A DNA stretch of 64,000 nt from NCBI RefSeq assembly GCF_000021305.1, contig NC_011772.1, forward strand, positions 3,944,001 through 4,008,000. The letters are read 5' to 3'. Position 1 is the stretch's first letter. Each line of letters starts with the position of its first letter. Positions 1 through 9,262 of this stretch are shown in pieces. The notes under the pieces are model-generated. The model saw nothing but the letters and a program-made list of their open reading frames with translations. It had not been told where the DNA came from and made no database searches. The stretch comes from Bacillus cereus G9842 (GTDB lineage: Bacteria > Bacillota > Bacilli > Bacillales > Bacillaceae_G). A program made the translations under genes and the position numbers.

Positions 1-302
1 TTTAAAGAAATGCCTTCCATTCTATCTGTCAAAATTTCACCTGCACCACTTATGGAAAATACGGATTCATTCGCCATTATAGTCAATACCACACCTGTAT
101 TATGCCGTATATTTTCCACAATACGTGAACGTTGATCTACTGCAAATCGAATACTAGTTTTACTCACTGCATACACCCAAGAAATAGCACTTACGTTAGG
201 AACTTGTTTTTCGAAATCTGTCGTTGCTATCATAACAATACACTCTTTACGCAACGTTTGTACTAAACCCTCTGTTAAGGTAGGCTCTACTACATTCGCC
301 AT
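1..302 (-). CDS. ylaL: YlaL-like protein, pyridoxamine 5'-phosphate oxidase-type fold (partial)
   Basis: The gene runs off the left edge, so only the first 100 codons are visible. It starts MANVVEPTLTEGLVQTLRKE at an ATG preceded by GGAGGTG. The segment with VPNVSAISWVYAVSKTSIRF followed by a VDQRSR motif is typical of small split-barrel proteins related to pyridoxamine phosphate oxidase, which bind flavin or heme. In B. subtilis ylaL lies in the same ylaF-typA-ylaH-ylaI-ylaJ-ylaK-ylaL block, and the neighbours here agree. The substrate is unknown. The name rests on fold-like sequence plus synteny. Confidence 0.6.
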   Translation of the reverse strand, partial: MANVVEPTLTEGLVQTLRKECIVMIATTDFEKQVPNVSAISWVYAVSKTSIRFAVDQRSRIVENIRHNTGVVLTIMANESVFSISGAGEILTDRMEGISL

Positions 303-447
303 ATTTTCACCTCCAAACATACTTGGTATATCCTTATCATAACTTATTTTTTGAATTGCGAAAATATTATTTTTTCCCACTATTATTCAAAAACATTATA
401 CTTCCATGATATACTTATACTGATAGAATTCGTATTGAGGTGACGAA

Positions 448-648
448 ATGAGAGTCAAATGTATGATTTGTGATAAAAAAGATATGTTAGATGATGAAAA
501 TCCTATGGCAAAAAAACTGCGTAATCGCCCTATTCATACATATATGTGCATGGAATGTTCGGAACGAATTGCAGAGCGTACAATGGAACGTCATGCAAGT
601 GGTAATTTCCGATTATATCGTGATAAAAAAATCGAAGATGATTGGTAA
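448..648 (+). CDS. ylaI: YlaI family zinc-finger protein (DUF2197)
   Basis: A 66-residue protein of unknown function. It has two CxxC pairs (C5/C8 and C34/C37) that would bind one zinc, with a basic stretch between them and a charged C-terminal tail. The start ATG follows TGAGGTGACGAA, a reasonable ribosome site. It is divergent from the ylaL-like gene on its left and convergent with the gene on its right, with a shared terminator hairpin. B. subtilis YlaI has the same size and neighbourhood. Confidence 0.75.
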   Translation: MRVKCMICDKKDMLDDENPMAKKLRNRPIHTYMCMECSERIAERTMERHASGNFRLYRDKKIEDDW

Positions 649-653
649 AATGT

Positions 654-689
654 AAATAAGTCCTTACTCATATAGATAAGGACTTATTT
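654..689. terminator. Bidirectional terminator between ylaI and the next gene
   Basis: A 13-bp perfect stem (654-666 with 677-689) has A-rich and T-rich flanks on both sides. It serves ylaI from the left and overlaps the stop codon of the minus-strand gene on the right. Confidence 0.75.
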
Positions 690-959
690 ATATTTTTCTG
701 GTTCACGATTCATCTGATCCAAAAAACAATCAATGGCTTCTAGCGGAAACCTTGCAGATTTCCGTTCTCCATTTATTTCGTATGTAATTAAATACATCTC
801 CTCGTTCTTTTCGACTTCCACATTTTTTAATTTATGTTCTTCATATATCATATTTTGAAATAACAAATACGTTTCTTTTGCAGCACTATCATCTGGACGT
901 GCTTCAGCAACTGTTTTAATTGTTAACCAATTATATAGTGCATCTTGTACTGAACGCAT
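684..959 (-). CDS. Conserved small protein of unknown function
   Basis: A 91-residue soluble protein. I chose the ATG at 959, giving MRSVQDALYNWLTIKTVAEA, because GGGGGAG lies just upstream; an upstream in-frame extension has no ribosome site and would overlap ylaH. The N-terminal half looks helical and the C-terminal half has an alternating beta pattern (MYLITYEINGERKSARFPLE). It follows ylaH by 16 bp on the same strand, so the two are probably co-transcribed. I do not recognise the family. Confidence 0.7.
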   Translation of the reverse strand: MRSVQDALYNWLTIKTVAEARPDDSAAKETYLLFQNMIYEEHKLKNVEVEKNEEMYLITYEINGERKSARFPLEAIDCFLDQMNREPEKYK

Positions 960-975
960 AAAAACTCCCCCTTCC

Positions 976-1278
976 TCATCCTGCTTTTTGTTGTTTCGCT
1001 TGACGCAAACGTAATCTATAAATCCCAAGTACAATTGCTGCTACAACAAGTCCTTCTCCAACGGGTAAAAATACAGCAAAAAAGGTTAATACTGTACATC
1101 CAATTGCTAATGATATGTATATCACAATATTTTTAAGTACAGACAACTTTCTAGCAAACCCTAAATTATAGACGAGAGCACTTAATATAATAATCGTCCC
1201 ATAAAGTAACCACATTCCTAACTCTGGATTTTCATCTACCTTACACAATTTTGCAAAAAAAGACATCCTTTCTAACAC
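976..1278 (-). CDS. ylaH: YlaH-like membrane protein
   Basis: A protein of about 100 residues with three predicted membrane helices (around residues 17-35, 43-62 and 66-88) and a basic C-terminal tail. The conserved start [21 protein letters not shown] matches the YlaH family. I prefer the GTG at 1278 because GGGGGGAAG lies 4-6 bases upstream; the ATG at 1266 is the alternative. It lies between typA and a small unknown gene, as in the B. subtilis yla cluster. Its molecular role is unknown. Confidence 0.75.
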   Translation of the reverse strand: MLERMSFFAKLCKVDENPELGMWLLYGTIIILSALVYNLGFARKLSVLKNIVIYISLAIGCTVLTFFAVFLPVGEGLVVAAIVLGIYRLRLRQAKQQKAG

Positions 1279-1398
1279 ACTCTTCCCCCCTAGCAGTAAA
1301 ATACAATTTTCTTTATACACTTAATACAAGAGTAACTCGCAAAAAAAATACTGTCCACAAAAAAGAGTAAATATTCTAAAAAATAAACAAAATAAAAA

Positions 1399-1430
1399 AC
1401 AACGACCTTTTATAAAGGTCGTTGTTTTTT
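1399..1430 (-). terminator. typA terminator
   Basis: A 12-bp perfect stem (1399-1410 with 1414-1425) has a 3-base loop. It lies just past the typA stop, with a T-rich run on the minus strand. Confidence 0.85.
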
Positions 1431-1435
1431 TGTTT

Positions 1436-3280
1436 TTACGCTTCAACCGATTTCTTTTTCTTAGCAGCTCTTTCGCGCTCACTCTTATCAAGAATCTTTT
1501 TACGCAGACGAATTGATTCTGGAGTTACTTCACAGAACTCATCATCGTTTAAGTACTCTAATGATTCTTCTAAAGTCATTAGGCGTGGTTTCTTCATTGT
1601 TGAAGTTTGATCTTTCGTCGCAGAACGAATGTTAGTTTGTTGTTTCATTTTCACAACGTTAACTGTTAAGTCGTTCTCACGAGTGTGTTCTCCAACAATC
1701 ATACCAGCATATACTTCTGTACCTGGTTCAACGAAGATTACACCACGGTCTTCAACTTGCATAATACCGTATTGTGATGCTTTTCCTGTTTCAAGTGAAA
1801 CTAGAACACCTTGGCGACGTCCACCAACTTGTCCAGCGTGTACTGGTTGGTAGCAATCGAATGTATGGTTTAAAATACCGTAACCACGAGTTAATGTTAA
1901 GAATTCTGTTGTGTAACCAATTAAACCACGTGCTGGAACCATGAAAGTAAGGCGCACTTGACCGTTTCCGTTATTCACCATATCTAACATTTCACCTTTA
2001 CGTGCACCCATAGATTCCATAATAGAACCAGTGTATTCTTCAGGTACATCGATTTGTACGCGCTCTACAGGTTCACATCTTACGCCATCAACTTCTTTAA
2101 TGATTACCTCTGGCTTAGATACTTGTAATTCATAACCTTCACGACGCATGTTTTCGATTAAGATAGATAAATGTAGTTCCCCACGTCCAGATACGATCCA
2201 CGCATCAGGAGACTCTGTATTATCTACACGTAAACTTACATCTGTTTCTAATTGTGAACGAAGACGCTCTTCAATTTTACGAGATGTAATGTATTTACCT
2301 TCACGACCTGCAAATGGGCTGTTATTTACAAGGAACGTCATTTGTAGTGTTGGCTCATCAATACGTAGTAATGGTAACGCATCTTCATGCTCAACCGGAC
2401 ATACCGTTTCACCAACGTTAATGTCTTCCATACCAGAAACGGCTACTAAGTCCCCAGCTTTTGCTTCTTCGATTTCTTGACGTTTTAATCCAATGTAACC
2501 GAATAATTTCGTTACGCGGAATTGTTTTACACTTCCGTCAACTTTCATTAAAGCAACTTGTTGTCCAACCTTCATTGTACCGCGGAATACGCGTCCAACT
2601 CCAATACGTCCAACATAGTCGTTGTAATCAAGAAGTGCTACTTGGAATTGAAGTGGCTCTTCACTGTTATCAATCGGTGCTGGAATATGTTCGATAATTG
2701 TATCAAATAATGATTTCATATTCTCTTCTTGATTTGCTGGGTTTGAATCTAAGCTTGCTGTTCCGTTCATTGCTGATGCAAATACAACTGGGAACTCTAA
2801 TTGATCTTCGTTTGCACCAAGCTCAATGAATAAGTCGATTACTTCATCAACTACTTCATCAGGACGAGCGAAGTCACGGTCAATTTTGTTTACAACTACG
2901 ATTGGAGTTAAGTTTTGCTCAAGAGCTTTCTTTAAAACAAATCGTGTTTGTGGCATACAACCTTCATATGCATCAACAACAAGTAAAACACCATCAACCA
3001 TTTTCATGATACGTTCTACTTCTCCACCGAAGTCAGCGTGACCTGGTGTATCTAAAATGTTAATTCTTTTATCTTCATAGTGAATCGCTGTATTTTTCGC
3101 TAAAATTGTAATACCGCGTTCTCTTTCTAGATCATTTGAATCCATTGCGCGTTCTTCAACGTGTTCGTTCGCACGGAAAGTCCCCGCTTGACGTAATAAC
3201 TGGTCAACAAGTGTTGTTTTACCATGGTCAACGTGGGCAATAATTGCTATATTACGTAAATCTTGTCGTTTTTTCAACAT
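1436..3280 (-). CDS. typA: GTP-binding translational GTPase TypA/BipA
   Basis: TypA/BipA is a ribosome-associated GTPase of the EF-G/LepA class that helps ribosome assembly and stress adaptation, especially in the cold. G1 is seen as AHVDHGKTTLVDQLL near residue 13, G3 as DTPGHADFGGEVER near residue 73 and G4 as NKID near residue 127. Domain II and the BipA-specific C-terminal domain follow (for example RGLIGYTTEFLTLTRGYG). The ATG at 3280 has AGGAG six bases upstream and gives 614 residues, the usual length; an in-frame TTG two codons earlier overlaps the ribosome site and is unlikely. It is divergent from ylaF, as in B. subtilis. Confidence 0.96.
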   Translation of the reverse strand: MLKKRQDLRNIAIIAHVDHGKTTLVDQLLRQAGTFRANEHVEERAMDSNDLERERGITILAKNTAIHYEDKRINILDTPGHADFGGEVERIMKMVDGVLLVVDAYEGCMPQTRFVLKKALEQNLTPIVVVNKIDRDFARPDEVVDEVIDLFIELGANEDQLEFPVVFASAMNGTASLDSNPANQEENMKSLFDTIIEHIPAPIDNSEEPLQFQVALLDYNDYVGRIGVGRVFRGTMKVGQQVALMKVDGSVKQFRVTKLFGYIGLKRQEIEEAKAGDLVAVSGMEDINVGETVCPVEHEDALPLLRIDEPTLQMTFLVNNSPFAGREGKYITSRKIEERLRSQLETDVSLRVDNTESPDAWIVSGRGELHLSILIENMRREGYELQVSKPEVIIKEVDGVRCEPVERVQIDVPEEYTGSIMESMGARKGEMLDMVNNGNGQVRLTFMVPARGLIGYTTEFLTLTRGYGILNHTFDCYQPVHAGQVGGRRQGVLVSLETGKASQYGIMQVEDRGVIFVEPGTEVYAGMIVGEHTRENDLTVNVVKMKQQTNIRSATKDQTSTMKKPRLMTLEESLEYLNDDEFCEVTPESIRLRKKILDKSERERAAKKKKSVEA

Positions 3281-3420
3281 GTCCAACTCCTAATGTCTTT
3301 TTAATCCTTCTCTATTATAAGAGCGAAGGGGATACAATAGCAATTAAAATAAAAGCAAGAATGAAAATATAGTTGTATTCTTACTTTTGTGAAAGTAAAA
3401 TGAGATTGGAGGGTGAAGAA

Positions 3421-3600
3421 ATGGAACACATTCAATATCGCTTTTTATTAACCGCAATTATCGGTGTTATTTTCTTAATCGGTATCGGCATTATGATTGC
3501 TGAAAATAGTCCAATCGGTATTATTATTTGCATTATCGGCACATTTGTTGCAGTTGGGTACGGTTTTGTAACAAAAAGAAAAATGCGCAAATCACAATAA
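3421..3600 (+). CDS. ylaF: YlaF family small membrane protein (DUF5325)
   Basis: A 59-residue protein made almost entirely of two membrane helices (about residues 8-27 and 31-48) with a basic C-terminus. The ATG at 3421 is preceded by GGAGGGTGAAGA; an upstream in-frame extension has no ribosome site. Its position next to typA matches B. subtilis ylaF. Function unknown. Confidence 0.75.
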   Translation: MEHIQYRFLLTAIIGVIFLIGIGIMIAENSPIGIIICIIGTFVAVGYGFVTKRKMRKSQ

Positions 3601-3604
3601 CGCT

Positions 3605-3643
3605 AAAAAGTAAGAAGCTTATACACAGCCTCTTACTTTTTTT
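3605..3643. terminator. Bidirectional terminator between ylaF and yktC
   Basis: An 11-bp stem (3605-3615 with 3631-3641) with a 15-base loop, T-run on one side and A-run on the other. It serves the convergent genes. Confidence 0.75.
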
Positions 3644-4436
3644 GTTGCTCTAATATAAACGATAACACTTCTTCATACACTCCTGGTTTTGCAACTAACA
3701 CACTGCTCTTCTCTATGATAGAAAGTGGCGCTCCAGAGAATGTCGTCACCTTACCTCCAACTTCTTCTACAATTATCTGTCCTCCGCCAAAATCCCATGG
3801 TGATAATCTCGGCGTTACATATGCATCTATTCTTCCTGTTGCAACGTATATCATCTCTAGTGCTGCACAGCCATATGATCTCGTGCCCCTTGCTTTCTTA
3901 ACAAGTGCCATCATACTTTCCATATTAAGCAATGGATTATCTGTAAGCCATATCGCATTTAAAGCTACAATACCTTGCTCTACAGTTCCTTTTTCCAATG
4001 GAGGAATTGATATATCATTACAAAAAGCTCCGGATCCCTTGACTGCATGATATAGTTCATCGTGCACTGGATCATAAATAAGTCCAATCTTTCCGATACC
4101 GTTCTCATAAATACCAATTGAAATCGCAAAATTTCTTTTTTGATGAACAAAGTTCATCGTACCGTCAATTGGATCAATTAACCAAACAACCCCGCCAGAA
4201 GACGTTATCTCGTCTCCATAACCCTCTTCTCCTAAAATATTATGATTCGGGAATGTTTCTTTAATTTTCCCAATTAAAAACCGTTCTATCTCTCGGTCCA
4301 TATTTGTAACTAAGTCAGCTGCATTTGATTTTGTTTCTATAATAAGTGCTTTTTTCATTGATGCCATCAAATGCTCTCCTGCATCCCGAATCCACCGTTT
4401 GGCGTGTGCATCGATGTCTTTCCATACTTCTTGCAT
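3633..4436 (-). CDS. yktC: Inositol monophosphatase family protein (SuhB/YktC)
   Basis: A 267-residue Mg-dependent phosphatase of the inositol monophosphatase superfamily. Metal-binding motifs are present: GEEGYGDE near residue 69, WLIDPIDGTMNFVHQ near residue 84 and PWDFGGG near residue 218. In Bacillus the physiological substrate may be inositol phosphate or another sugar phosphate. The ATG is preceded by GGAGTG at 7 bases. The gene lies downstream of ykzI, but a terminator hairpin between them suggests its own promoter in the 88-bp gap. Confidence 0.88.
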   Translation of the reverse strand: MQEVWKDIDAHAKRWIRDAGEHLMASMKKALIIETKSNAADLVTNMDREIERFLIGKIKETFPNHNILGEEGYGDEITSSGGVVWLIDPIDGTMNFVHQKRNFAISIGIYENGIGKIGLIYDPVHDELYHAVKGSGAFCNDISIPPLEKGTVEQGIVALNAIWLTDNPLLNMESMMALVKKARGTRSYGCAALEMIYVATGRIDAYVTPRLSPWDFGGGQIIVEEVGGKVTTFSGAPLSIIEKSSVLVAKPGVYEEVLSFILEQQKK

Positions 4437-4462
4437 GTTTAAACACTCCGATCTATACTGTT

Positions 4463-4493
4463 CACAGAAAAAACGAACCCTTTATAAGGTTCG
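4463..4493 (-). terminator. ykzI terminator
   Basis: On the minus strand a CGAACC...GGTTCG stem is followed by six T. It sits between ykzI and yktC. Confidence 0.7.
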
Positions 4494-4524
4494 CACCAAC
4501 TAATTTTTTATACATATACTATTA

Positions 4525-4713
4525 TTACGCTTCTAAACGAATCATTTCAAGTCTTAACACTTCTAACTTTTGTACACACTCTTCTTTTTTCTGTTTATCA
4601 TCTTCCATCATCGCATCATATAAAGTTGCTAATTCATAATCTAGCTCCAAACGTAGCACCGGTATTCTCTTTTCGGCATCTGTTCTCTTTAACGCATTAA
4701 TCACCTGTCTCAT
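4525..4713 (-). CDS. ykzI: YkzI-like small helical protein
   Basis: A 62-residue, highly charged, all-helical protein (LRLELDYELATLYDAMMEDD and a Glu/Lys-rich second helix). The ATG follows a strong GGGAGGAGG. It lies between yktC and yktB, exactly where B. subtilis has ykzI. The name rests on synteny and size; the function is unknown. A pair of amphipathic helices would suit a dimeric bundle. Confidence 0.6.
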   Translation of the reverse strand: MRQVINALKRTDAEKRIPVLRLELDYELATLYDAMMEDDKQKKEECVQKLEVLRLEMIRLEA

Positions 4714-4918
4714 ATTATTTGCCTCCTCCCAATATTCGTCTGCCCTCGGACTAGAATTAATTAAATTTTCTGATTTTTTGTTTTATACTATACTATGTTG
4801 GATAAATCATCTATGCAACAAAATTATATTTTTTATTTTAATTTTTTTGTGCTGTTTTTTTTATGAATAGTACAAGCTATGCTAAAATAAAAGCAAAATA
4901 GGAGTTGGAGGAACAATC

Positions 4919-5545
4919 ATGACAATACAAACATTCAAGTCAACTGATTTTGATGTCTTTACAGTTGATGGTCTCGAAGAACGAATGAGTGCAATTAAAA
5001 CGAACATTCATCCTAAGCTAGAAGCTTTAGGGGAACAATTTGCAGAATACTTATCCAAACACACTGATGAGAACTTTTTTTATCATGTTGCAAAACACGC
5101 ACGACGGAAAGTCAATCCACCAAACGATACTTGGGTTGCTTTTTCAACAAATAAACGAGGATATAAAATGCTACCGCATTTCCAAATCGGCTTATGGGGT
5201 ACTCATGCCTTCATATACTTTGGTTTAATCTATGAGTGTCCACAAAAAGTTGAGACGGCTCATGCCTTCTTAGAACATTTAAATGATTTAAAAACAAATA
5301 TTCCAAATGACTTCGTTTGGTCCATTGACCATACTAAACCAAGTGTGAAATTACATAAAACACTTGAAACCGAAGACTTACAAAAGATGATTGAACGACT
5401 AGCTACTGTAAAAAAAGCAGAATTATTAGTTGGTATTCATATATCACCAGAGGAGTTTTCAGCAATGACCAACGAACAATTCCTTGCTAAGATTGAATCT
5501 ACGATGCAACCACTCCTTCCTTTATATGCACTTTGTAATCGATAG
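4919..5545 (+). CDS. yktB: YktB family protein (UPF0637, DUF1054)
   Basis: A 208-residue soluble protein of the UPF0637 family. The opening [20 protein letters not shown] and the central [16 protein letters not shown] are characteristic. The ATG has GGAGTTGGAGG upstream. It is convergent with yktA, with a shared terminator. Function unknown. Confidence 0.85.
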   Translation: MTIQTFKSTDFDVFTVDGLEERMSAIKTNIHPKLEALGEQFAEYLSKHTDENFFYHVAKHARRKVNPPNDTWVAFSTNKRGYKMLPHFQIGLWGTHAFIYFGLIYECPQKVETAHAFLEHLNDLKTNIPNDFVWSIDHTKPSVKLHKTLETEDLQKMIERLATVKKAELLVGIHISPEEFSAMTNEQFLAKIESTMQPLLPLYALCNR

Positions 5546-5548
5546 TAG

Positions 5549-5579
5549 AAAACGGACAATTTATATTGTCCGTTTTTAG
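5549..5579. terminator. Terminator after yktB
   Basis: A 12-bp stem (5549-5560 with 5565-5576), TTAT loop and T-run, between the convergent yktB and yktA. Confidence 0.8.
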
Positions 5580-5625
5580 TTGTTATCACATTATATCACT
5601 TCAGTTTTTATTTTTCAAAATATTT

Positions 5626-6263
<638 letters not shown>

Positions 6264-7736
6264 TTGTCCCAATACGAAACACCATTGTTTACCGCTTTAG
6301 TTGAGCACAGTAAGCGAAATCCAATTCAATTCCATATTCCTGGTCATAAAAAAGGACAGGGCATGGATCCTACATTTCGCGAATTTATTGGGCATAATGC
6401 ATTAGCAATTGACTTAATTAATATTGCGCCACTCGATGATTTACATCATCCAAAAGGTATGATTAAAGAAGCACAGGATTTAGCAGCCGCTGCATTCGGT
6501 GCAGATCATACTTTCTTTTCTATTCAAGGTACAAGTGGCGCTATTATGACAATGGTGATGAGCGTTTGCGGTCCTGGTGACAAAATCCTAGTACCACGAA
6601 ACGTGCATAAATCAGTAATGTCAGCTATTATTTTCTCAGGTGCAAAACCGATTTTCATGCATCCTGAAATCGATCCGAAGCTCGGTATTTCTCATGGAAT
6701 CACAATTCAATCTGTCAAAAAAGCACTTGAAGAGCACTCAGATGCAAAGGGCTTACTTGTTATTAATCCAACGTACTTTGGGTTTGCTGCAGACTTAGAA
6801 CAGATTGTACAATTAGCACATTCTTATGACATCCCTGTACTAGTCGACGAGGCTCATGGTGTTCATATTCATTTTCACGATAAATTGCCGATGTCGGCGA
6901 TGCAAGCTGGTGCAGACATGGCAGCAACAAGTGTCCACAAATTAGGAGGCTCTTTAACTCAAAGTTCTATTCTTAATGTGAAAGAAGGCTTGGTGAATGT
7001 AAAGCATGTCCAATCTATTATTAGCATGCTTACGACTACATCAACTTCTTACATCTTGTTAGCATCACTTGATGTTGCCAGAAAACGTCTTGCCACAGAA
7101 GGAACAGCACTCATAGAACAAACAATACAATTAGCTGAACATGTTCGTGATGCTATAAATTCTATTGAGCATCTTTACTGTCCTGGAAAAGAAATGTTAG
7201 GTACAGATGCTACCTTTAACTATGATCCTACAAAGATAATTGTATCTGTAAAAGATTTAGGTATTACCGGCCACCAAGCTGAAGTATGGCTTAGAGAGAA
7301 ATATAACATTGAAGTAGAACTCTCAGATTTATACAACATACTATGTCTTATCACTTTGGGAGATACAGAAAGTGATACAAATACACTTATTGCAGCATTA
7401 CAAGATTTAGCAGCAACATTTAGAAATAGGGCAGATAAAGGTGTTCAAGTACAAGTAGAGATTCCAGAAATTCCAGTGCTAGCACTTTCTCCTCGAGATG
7501 CTTTTTATTCGGAAACAGAAGTCATTCCATTTGAAAATGCAGCGGGTCGTATTATAGCTGATTTTGTTATGGTTTATCCGCCAGGGATTCCAATCTTTAC
7601 TCCGGGGGAAATTATTACACAAGAAAACTTAGAGTATATTCGTAAAAACTTAGAAGCAGGTTTACCTGTACAAGGTCCTGAAGATATGACATTACAAACA
7701 TTACGTGTTATTAAAGAGTACAAGCCTATCAGTTGA
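6264..7736 (+). CDS. speA: Orn/Lys/Arg decarboxylase (arginine decarboxylase SpeA)
   Basis: A fold-type I PLP decarboxylase of the Orn/Lys/Arg family. In Bacillus this locus encodes arginine decarboxylase, which makes agmatine for polyamines. The PLP lysine is K226 in SVHKLGGSLTQSS, with VDEAHGVHIHFHDK near residue 194 binding the cofactor, then the family C-terminal domain. I start at TTG 6264 (LSQYETPLF...) because AAGGGG lies eight bases upstream and it gives 490 residues, the usual length. A 46-codon upstream extension from a GTG is very basic and unlike the family. Lysine specificity cannot be excluded by sequence alone. Confidence 0.9.
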   Translation: MSQYETPLFTALVEHSKRNPIQFHIPGHKKGQGMDPTFREFIGHNALAIDLINIAPLDDLHHPKGMIKEAQDLAAAAFGADHTFFSIQGTSGAIMTMVMSVCGPGDKILVPRNVHKSVMSAIIFSGAKPIFMHPEIDPKLGISHGITIQSVKKALEEHSDAKGLLVINPTYFGFAADLEQIVQLAHSYDIPVLVDEAHGVHIHFHDKLPMSAMQAGADMAATSVHKLGGSLTQSSILNVKEGLVNVKHVQSIISMLTTTSTSYILLASLDVARKRLATEGTALIEQTIQLAEHVRDAINSIEHLYCPGKEMLGTDATFNYDPTKIIVSVKDLGITGHQAEVWLREKYNIEVELSDLYNILCLITLGDTESDTNTLIAALQDLAATFRNRADKGVQVQVEIPEIPVLALSPRDAFYSETEVIPFENAAGRIIADFVMVYPPGIPIFTPGEIITQENLEYIRKNLEAGLPVQGPEDMTLQTLRVIKEYKPIS

Positions 7737-7749
7737 TAGGCTTTTTTTT
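7722..7749 (+). terminator. speA terminator overlapping the stop codon
   Basis: A 10-bp stem (7722-7731 with 7734-7743) contains the TGA stop and is followed by an uninterrupted T-run. Confidence 0.85.
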
Positions 7750-7750
7750 C

Positions 7751-7777
7751 ACCTTTTTTCCTATTCTTCATACGATA
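7751..7777 (+). promoter_or_regulatory. Sigma-K-like promoter of tgl
   Basis: AC at 7751-7752, 16 bases, then CATACGATA at 7769-7777, matching the sigma-K pattern AC-N16/17-CATANNNTA. This agrees with late mother-cell expression known for tgl in B. subtilis. Confidence 0.6.
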
Positions 7778-7811
7778 CTAAAGAATGTAACGTATAGGTG
7801 GGGATACTATT

Positions 7812-8642
7812 ATGATTGTAATAGGCCGTTCTATTGTACATCCTTATATTACAAATGAATATGAGCCATTTGCAGCAGAGAAACAACAAATTTTATCAAT
7901 AATGGCAGGAAATCAAGAAGTTTATTCCTTCCGAACAGCTGATGAACTCAGCTTTGATCTCAATTTACGAGTTAATATTATTATCTCTGCACTAGAACTT
8001 TTTCAAAGTGGATTTCAGTTTCGCACATTTCAACAATCCTTTTGCAACCCCCAGTATTGGAAAAGAACATCCCTTGGAGGATTCGAGCTTCTTCCAAACA
8101 TACCACCTTCTATTGCCATACAAGATATTTTCAAAAACGGAAAACTATATGGAACTGAATGTGCAACCGCTATGATCATTATTTTTTATAAAGCTTTATT
8201 ATCATTGTATGAGGAAGAAACTTTCAATCGTCTATTTGCAAACCTTTTACTTTATACATGGGACTACGATCAAGATCTAAGGCTCATAACAAAAACCGGT
8301 GGCGATCTTGTTCCAGGTGACCTCGTTTACTTTAAAAACCCACAAGTGAATCCAGCTACGATTGAGTGGCAAGGAGAAAACACAATCTATTTAGGAAATT
8401 TCTTTTTTTACGGACATGGCGTAGGTGTAAAAACAAAAGAAGAAATTATTTATTCATTAAATGAACGACGAGTCCCTTACGCTTTTATTTCAGCTTTCTT
8501 GACCGATACTATTACCCGTATCGATAGCCGTATAATGAGCCAATACGCTTCTTCTAGTACACCACAGACATCCATAAGCTTTATTCCAATTAGAGATGAT
8601 GCAATCGTTGCAACAGTTGGCCATACAACTACAATTTATTAA
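7812..8642 (+). CDS. tgl: Spore-coat protein-glutamine gamma-glutamyltransferase
   Basis: Transglutaminase that cross-links spore-coat proteins through glutamine-lysine bonds. The active-site Cys117 is in [14 protein letters not shown], with Glu189 in WQGEN and His202 in YGHGVG, corresponding to the Cys116/Glu187/His200 triad of B. subtilis Tgl. At 276 residues it has a longer C-terminal tail than the 245-residue B. subtilis enzyme, ending in a Ser/Thr-rich stretch. The ATG is preceded by GGTGGGG. A sigma-K-like promoter lies upstream and a strong terminator downstream. Confidence 0.93.
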   Translation: MIVIGRSIVHPYITNEYEPFAAEKQQILSIMAGNQEVYSFRTADELSFDLNLRVNIIISALELFQSGFQFRTFQQSFCNPQYWKRTSLGGFELLPNIPPSIAIQDIFKNGKLYGTECATAMIIIFYKALLSLYEEETFNRLFANLLLYTWDYDQDLRLITKTGGDLVPGDLVYFKNPQVNPATIEWQGENTIYLGNFFFYGHGVGVKTKEEIIYSLNERRVPYAFISAFLTDTITRIDSRIMSQYASSSTPQTSISFIPIRDDAIVATVGHTTTIY

Positions 8643-8674
8643 AAAAGCGCCTACACATGTAGGCGCTTTTTCTT
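8642..8674. terminator. Bidirectional terminator between tgl and the SR1P array
   Basis: A 14-bp perfect stem (8642-8655 with 8658-8671) with A/T runs on both sides. It ends tgl and the opposing SR1P transcript. Confidence 0.9.
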
Positions 8675-8678
8675 ATTA

Positions 8679-8807
8679 TTAAGCTTTTGTATGTTCTTTA
8701 TGGTCACATTCGCAATGAGATCCACATTTCCCGTATAGTACTGTTGATTTTTCATCTTCAAAATGTCCAATTGTTCCTTCACATACTTGGCATACGATTG
8801 TTCCCAT
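8679..8807 (-). CDS. SR1P-like GapA-binding peptide, copy 1
   Basis: A 42-residue peptide starting MGTIVCQVCEGTIGHFEDEK. It belongs to the SR1P family, the peptide encoded by the dual-function small RNA SR1 of B. subtilis that binds GapA and helps RNA decay. C6/C9 and C28/C32/C34 can bind zinc. The C-terminal cluster is CX3CXC, unlike copy 3. I start at the second ATG (8807), as in the other copies, because the run of G lies eight bases upstream; the ATG two codons earlier is too close. It is the last of three tandem copies. Confidence 0.85.
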   Translation of the reverse strand: MGTIVCQVCEGTIGHFEDEKSTVLYGKCGSHCECDHKEHTKA

Positions 8808-8851
8808 TTTCATTTCCCCCTGAGTTTTAATAGTAATCTATTTATTTATCA

Positions 8852-8980
8852 TTAAGCTTTCGCATTATCTTTTCTAGCACAGTCACAATTTGTTCCACAT
8901 TTTCCGTAAAGTACCGTCGTTTTCTCATCTTCAAAATGTCCGATTGTTCCTTCACATACTTGGCATACGATTGTTCCCAT
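8852..8980 (-). CDS. SR1P-like GapA-binding peptide, copy 2
   Basis: A 42-residue paralogue of copy 1 (the two differ mainly after residue 29, here GTNCDCARKDNAKA). It keeps the N-terminal CxxC and FEDEKTTVLYGKC, with the same CX3CXC spacing as copy 1. The ribosome site is GGGGGAAAT. No promoter or terminator is seen between it and copy 3, so one transcript should carry all three. The His-rich end seen in copies 1 and 3 is replaced by ARKDN, so binding may differ. Confidence 0.85.
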   Translation of the reverse strand: MGTIVCQVCEGTIGHFEDEKTTVLYGKCGTNCDCARKDNAKA

Positions 8981-9039
8981 TTTTTATTTCCCCCTAAGTT
9001 TATGGTCCTAAAAACTTTTAGCTGTCCATTTCCTATCAA

Positions 9040-9168
9040 TTATTGGGCTTTTGTATGCTCTGTGTGATCACATCCGCAAGATCCACATTTCCCGTAAAGT
9101 ACCGTTACTTTCTCATCTTCGAAGTGTGCAATTGTACCTTCACAATCTTGACATACGATTGTTCCCAT
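9040..9168 (-). CDS. SR1P-like GapA-binding peptide, copy 3 (promoter-proximal)
   Basis: A 42-residue peptide starting MGTIVCQDCEGTIAHFEDEK and continuing KCGSCGCDHTEHTK. This copy is closest to the B. subtilis SR1P I remember, including the CX2CXC cluster (C28, C31, C33) and the CDH motif. It is the first gene behind a promoter with two CcpN-like sites. The location near speA and pdhD is the B. subtilis sr1 locus, so this is the likely orthologue and the others are duplicates. Confidence 0.9.
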   Translation of the reverse strand: MGTIVCQDCEGTIAHFEDEKVTVLYGKCGSCGCDHTEHTKAQ

Positions 9169-9233
9169 TTTTCATTTCCCCCTAAGTTTATAATCCCAAA
9201 AACTTTTTTGTAACCGCTTAACTTTCTGTCTTT

Positions 9234-9262
9234 ATTTTAATATGTTATACTTTTTACGTCAA
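9234..9262 (-). promoter_or_regulatory. Promoter of the SR1P array
   Basis: On the minus strand TTGACG (9262-9257), a 17-base spacer and TAAAAT (9239-9234). Transcription should start near 9227, about 60 bases before the first SR1P codon. Confidence 0.7.

Noticed and set aside
8842..9039. 65-codon minus-strand ORF over the middle SR1P copy
   Set aside because: It overlaps SR1P copy 2 in another frame; the SR1P frame is shared by three copies, so this is a shadow.
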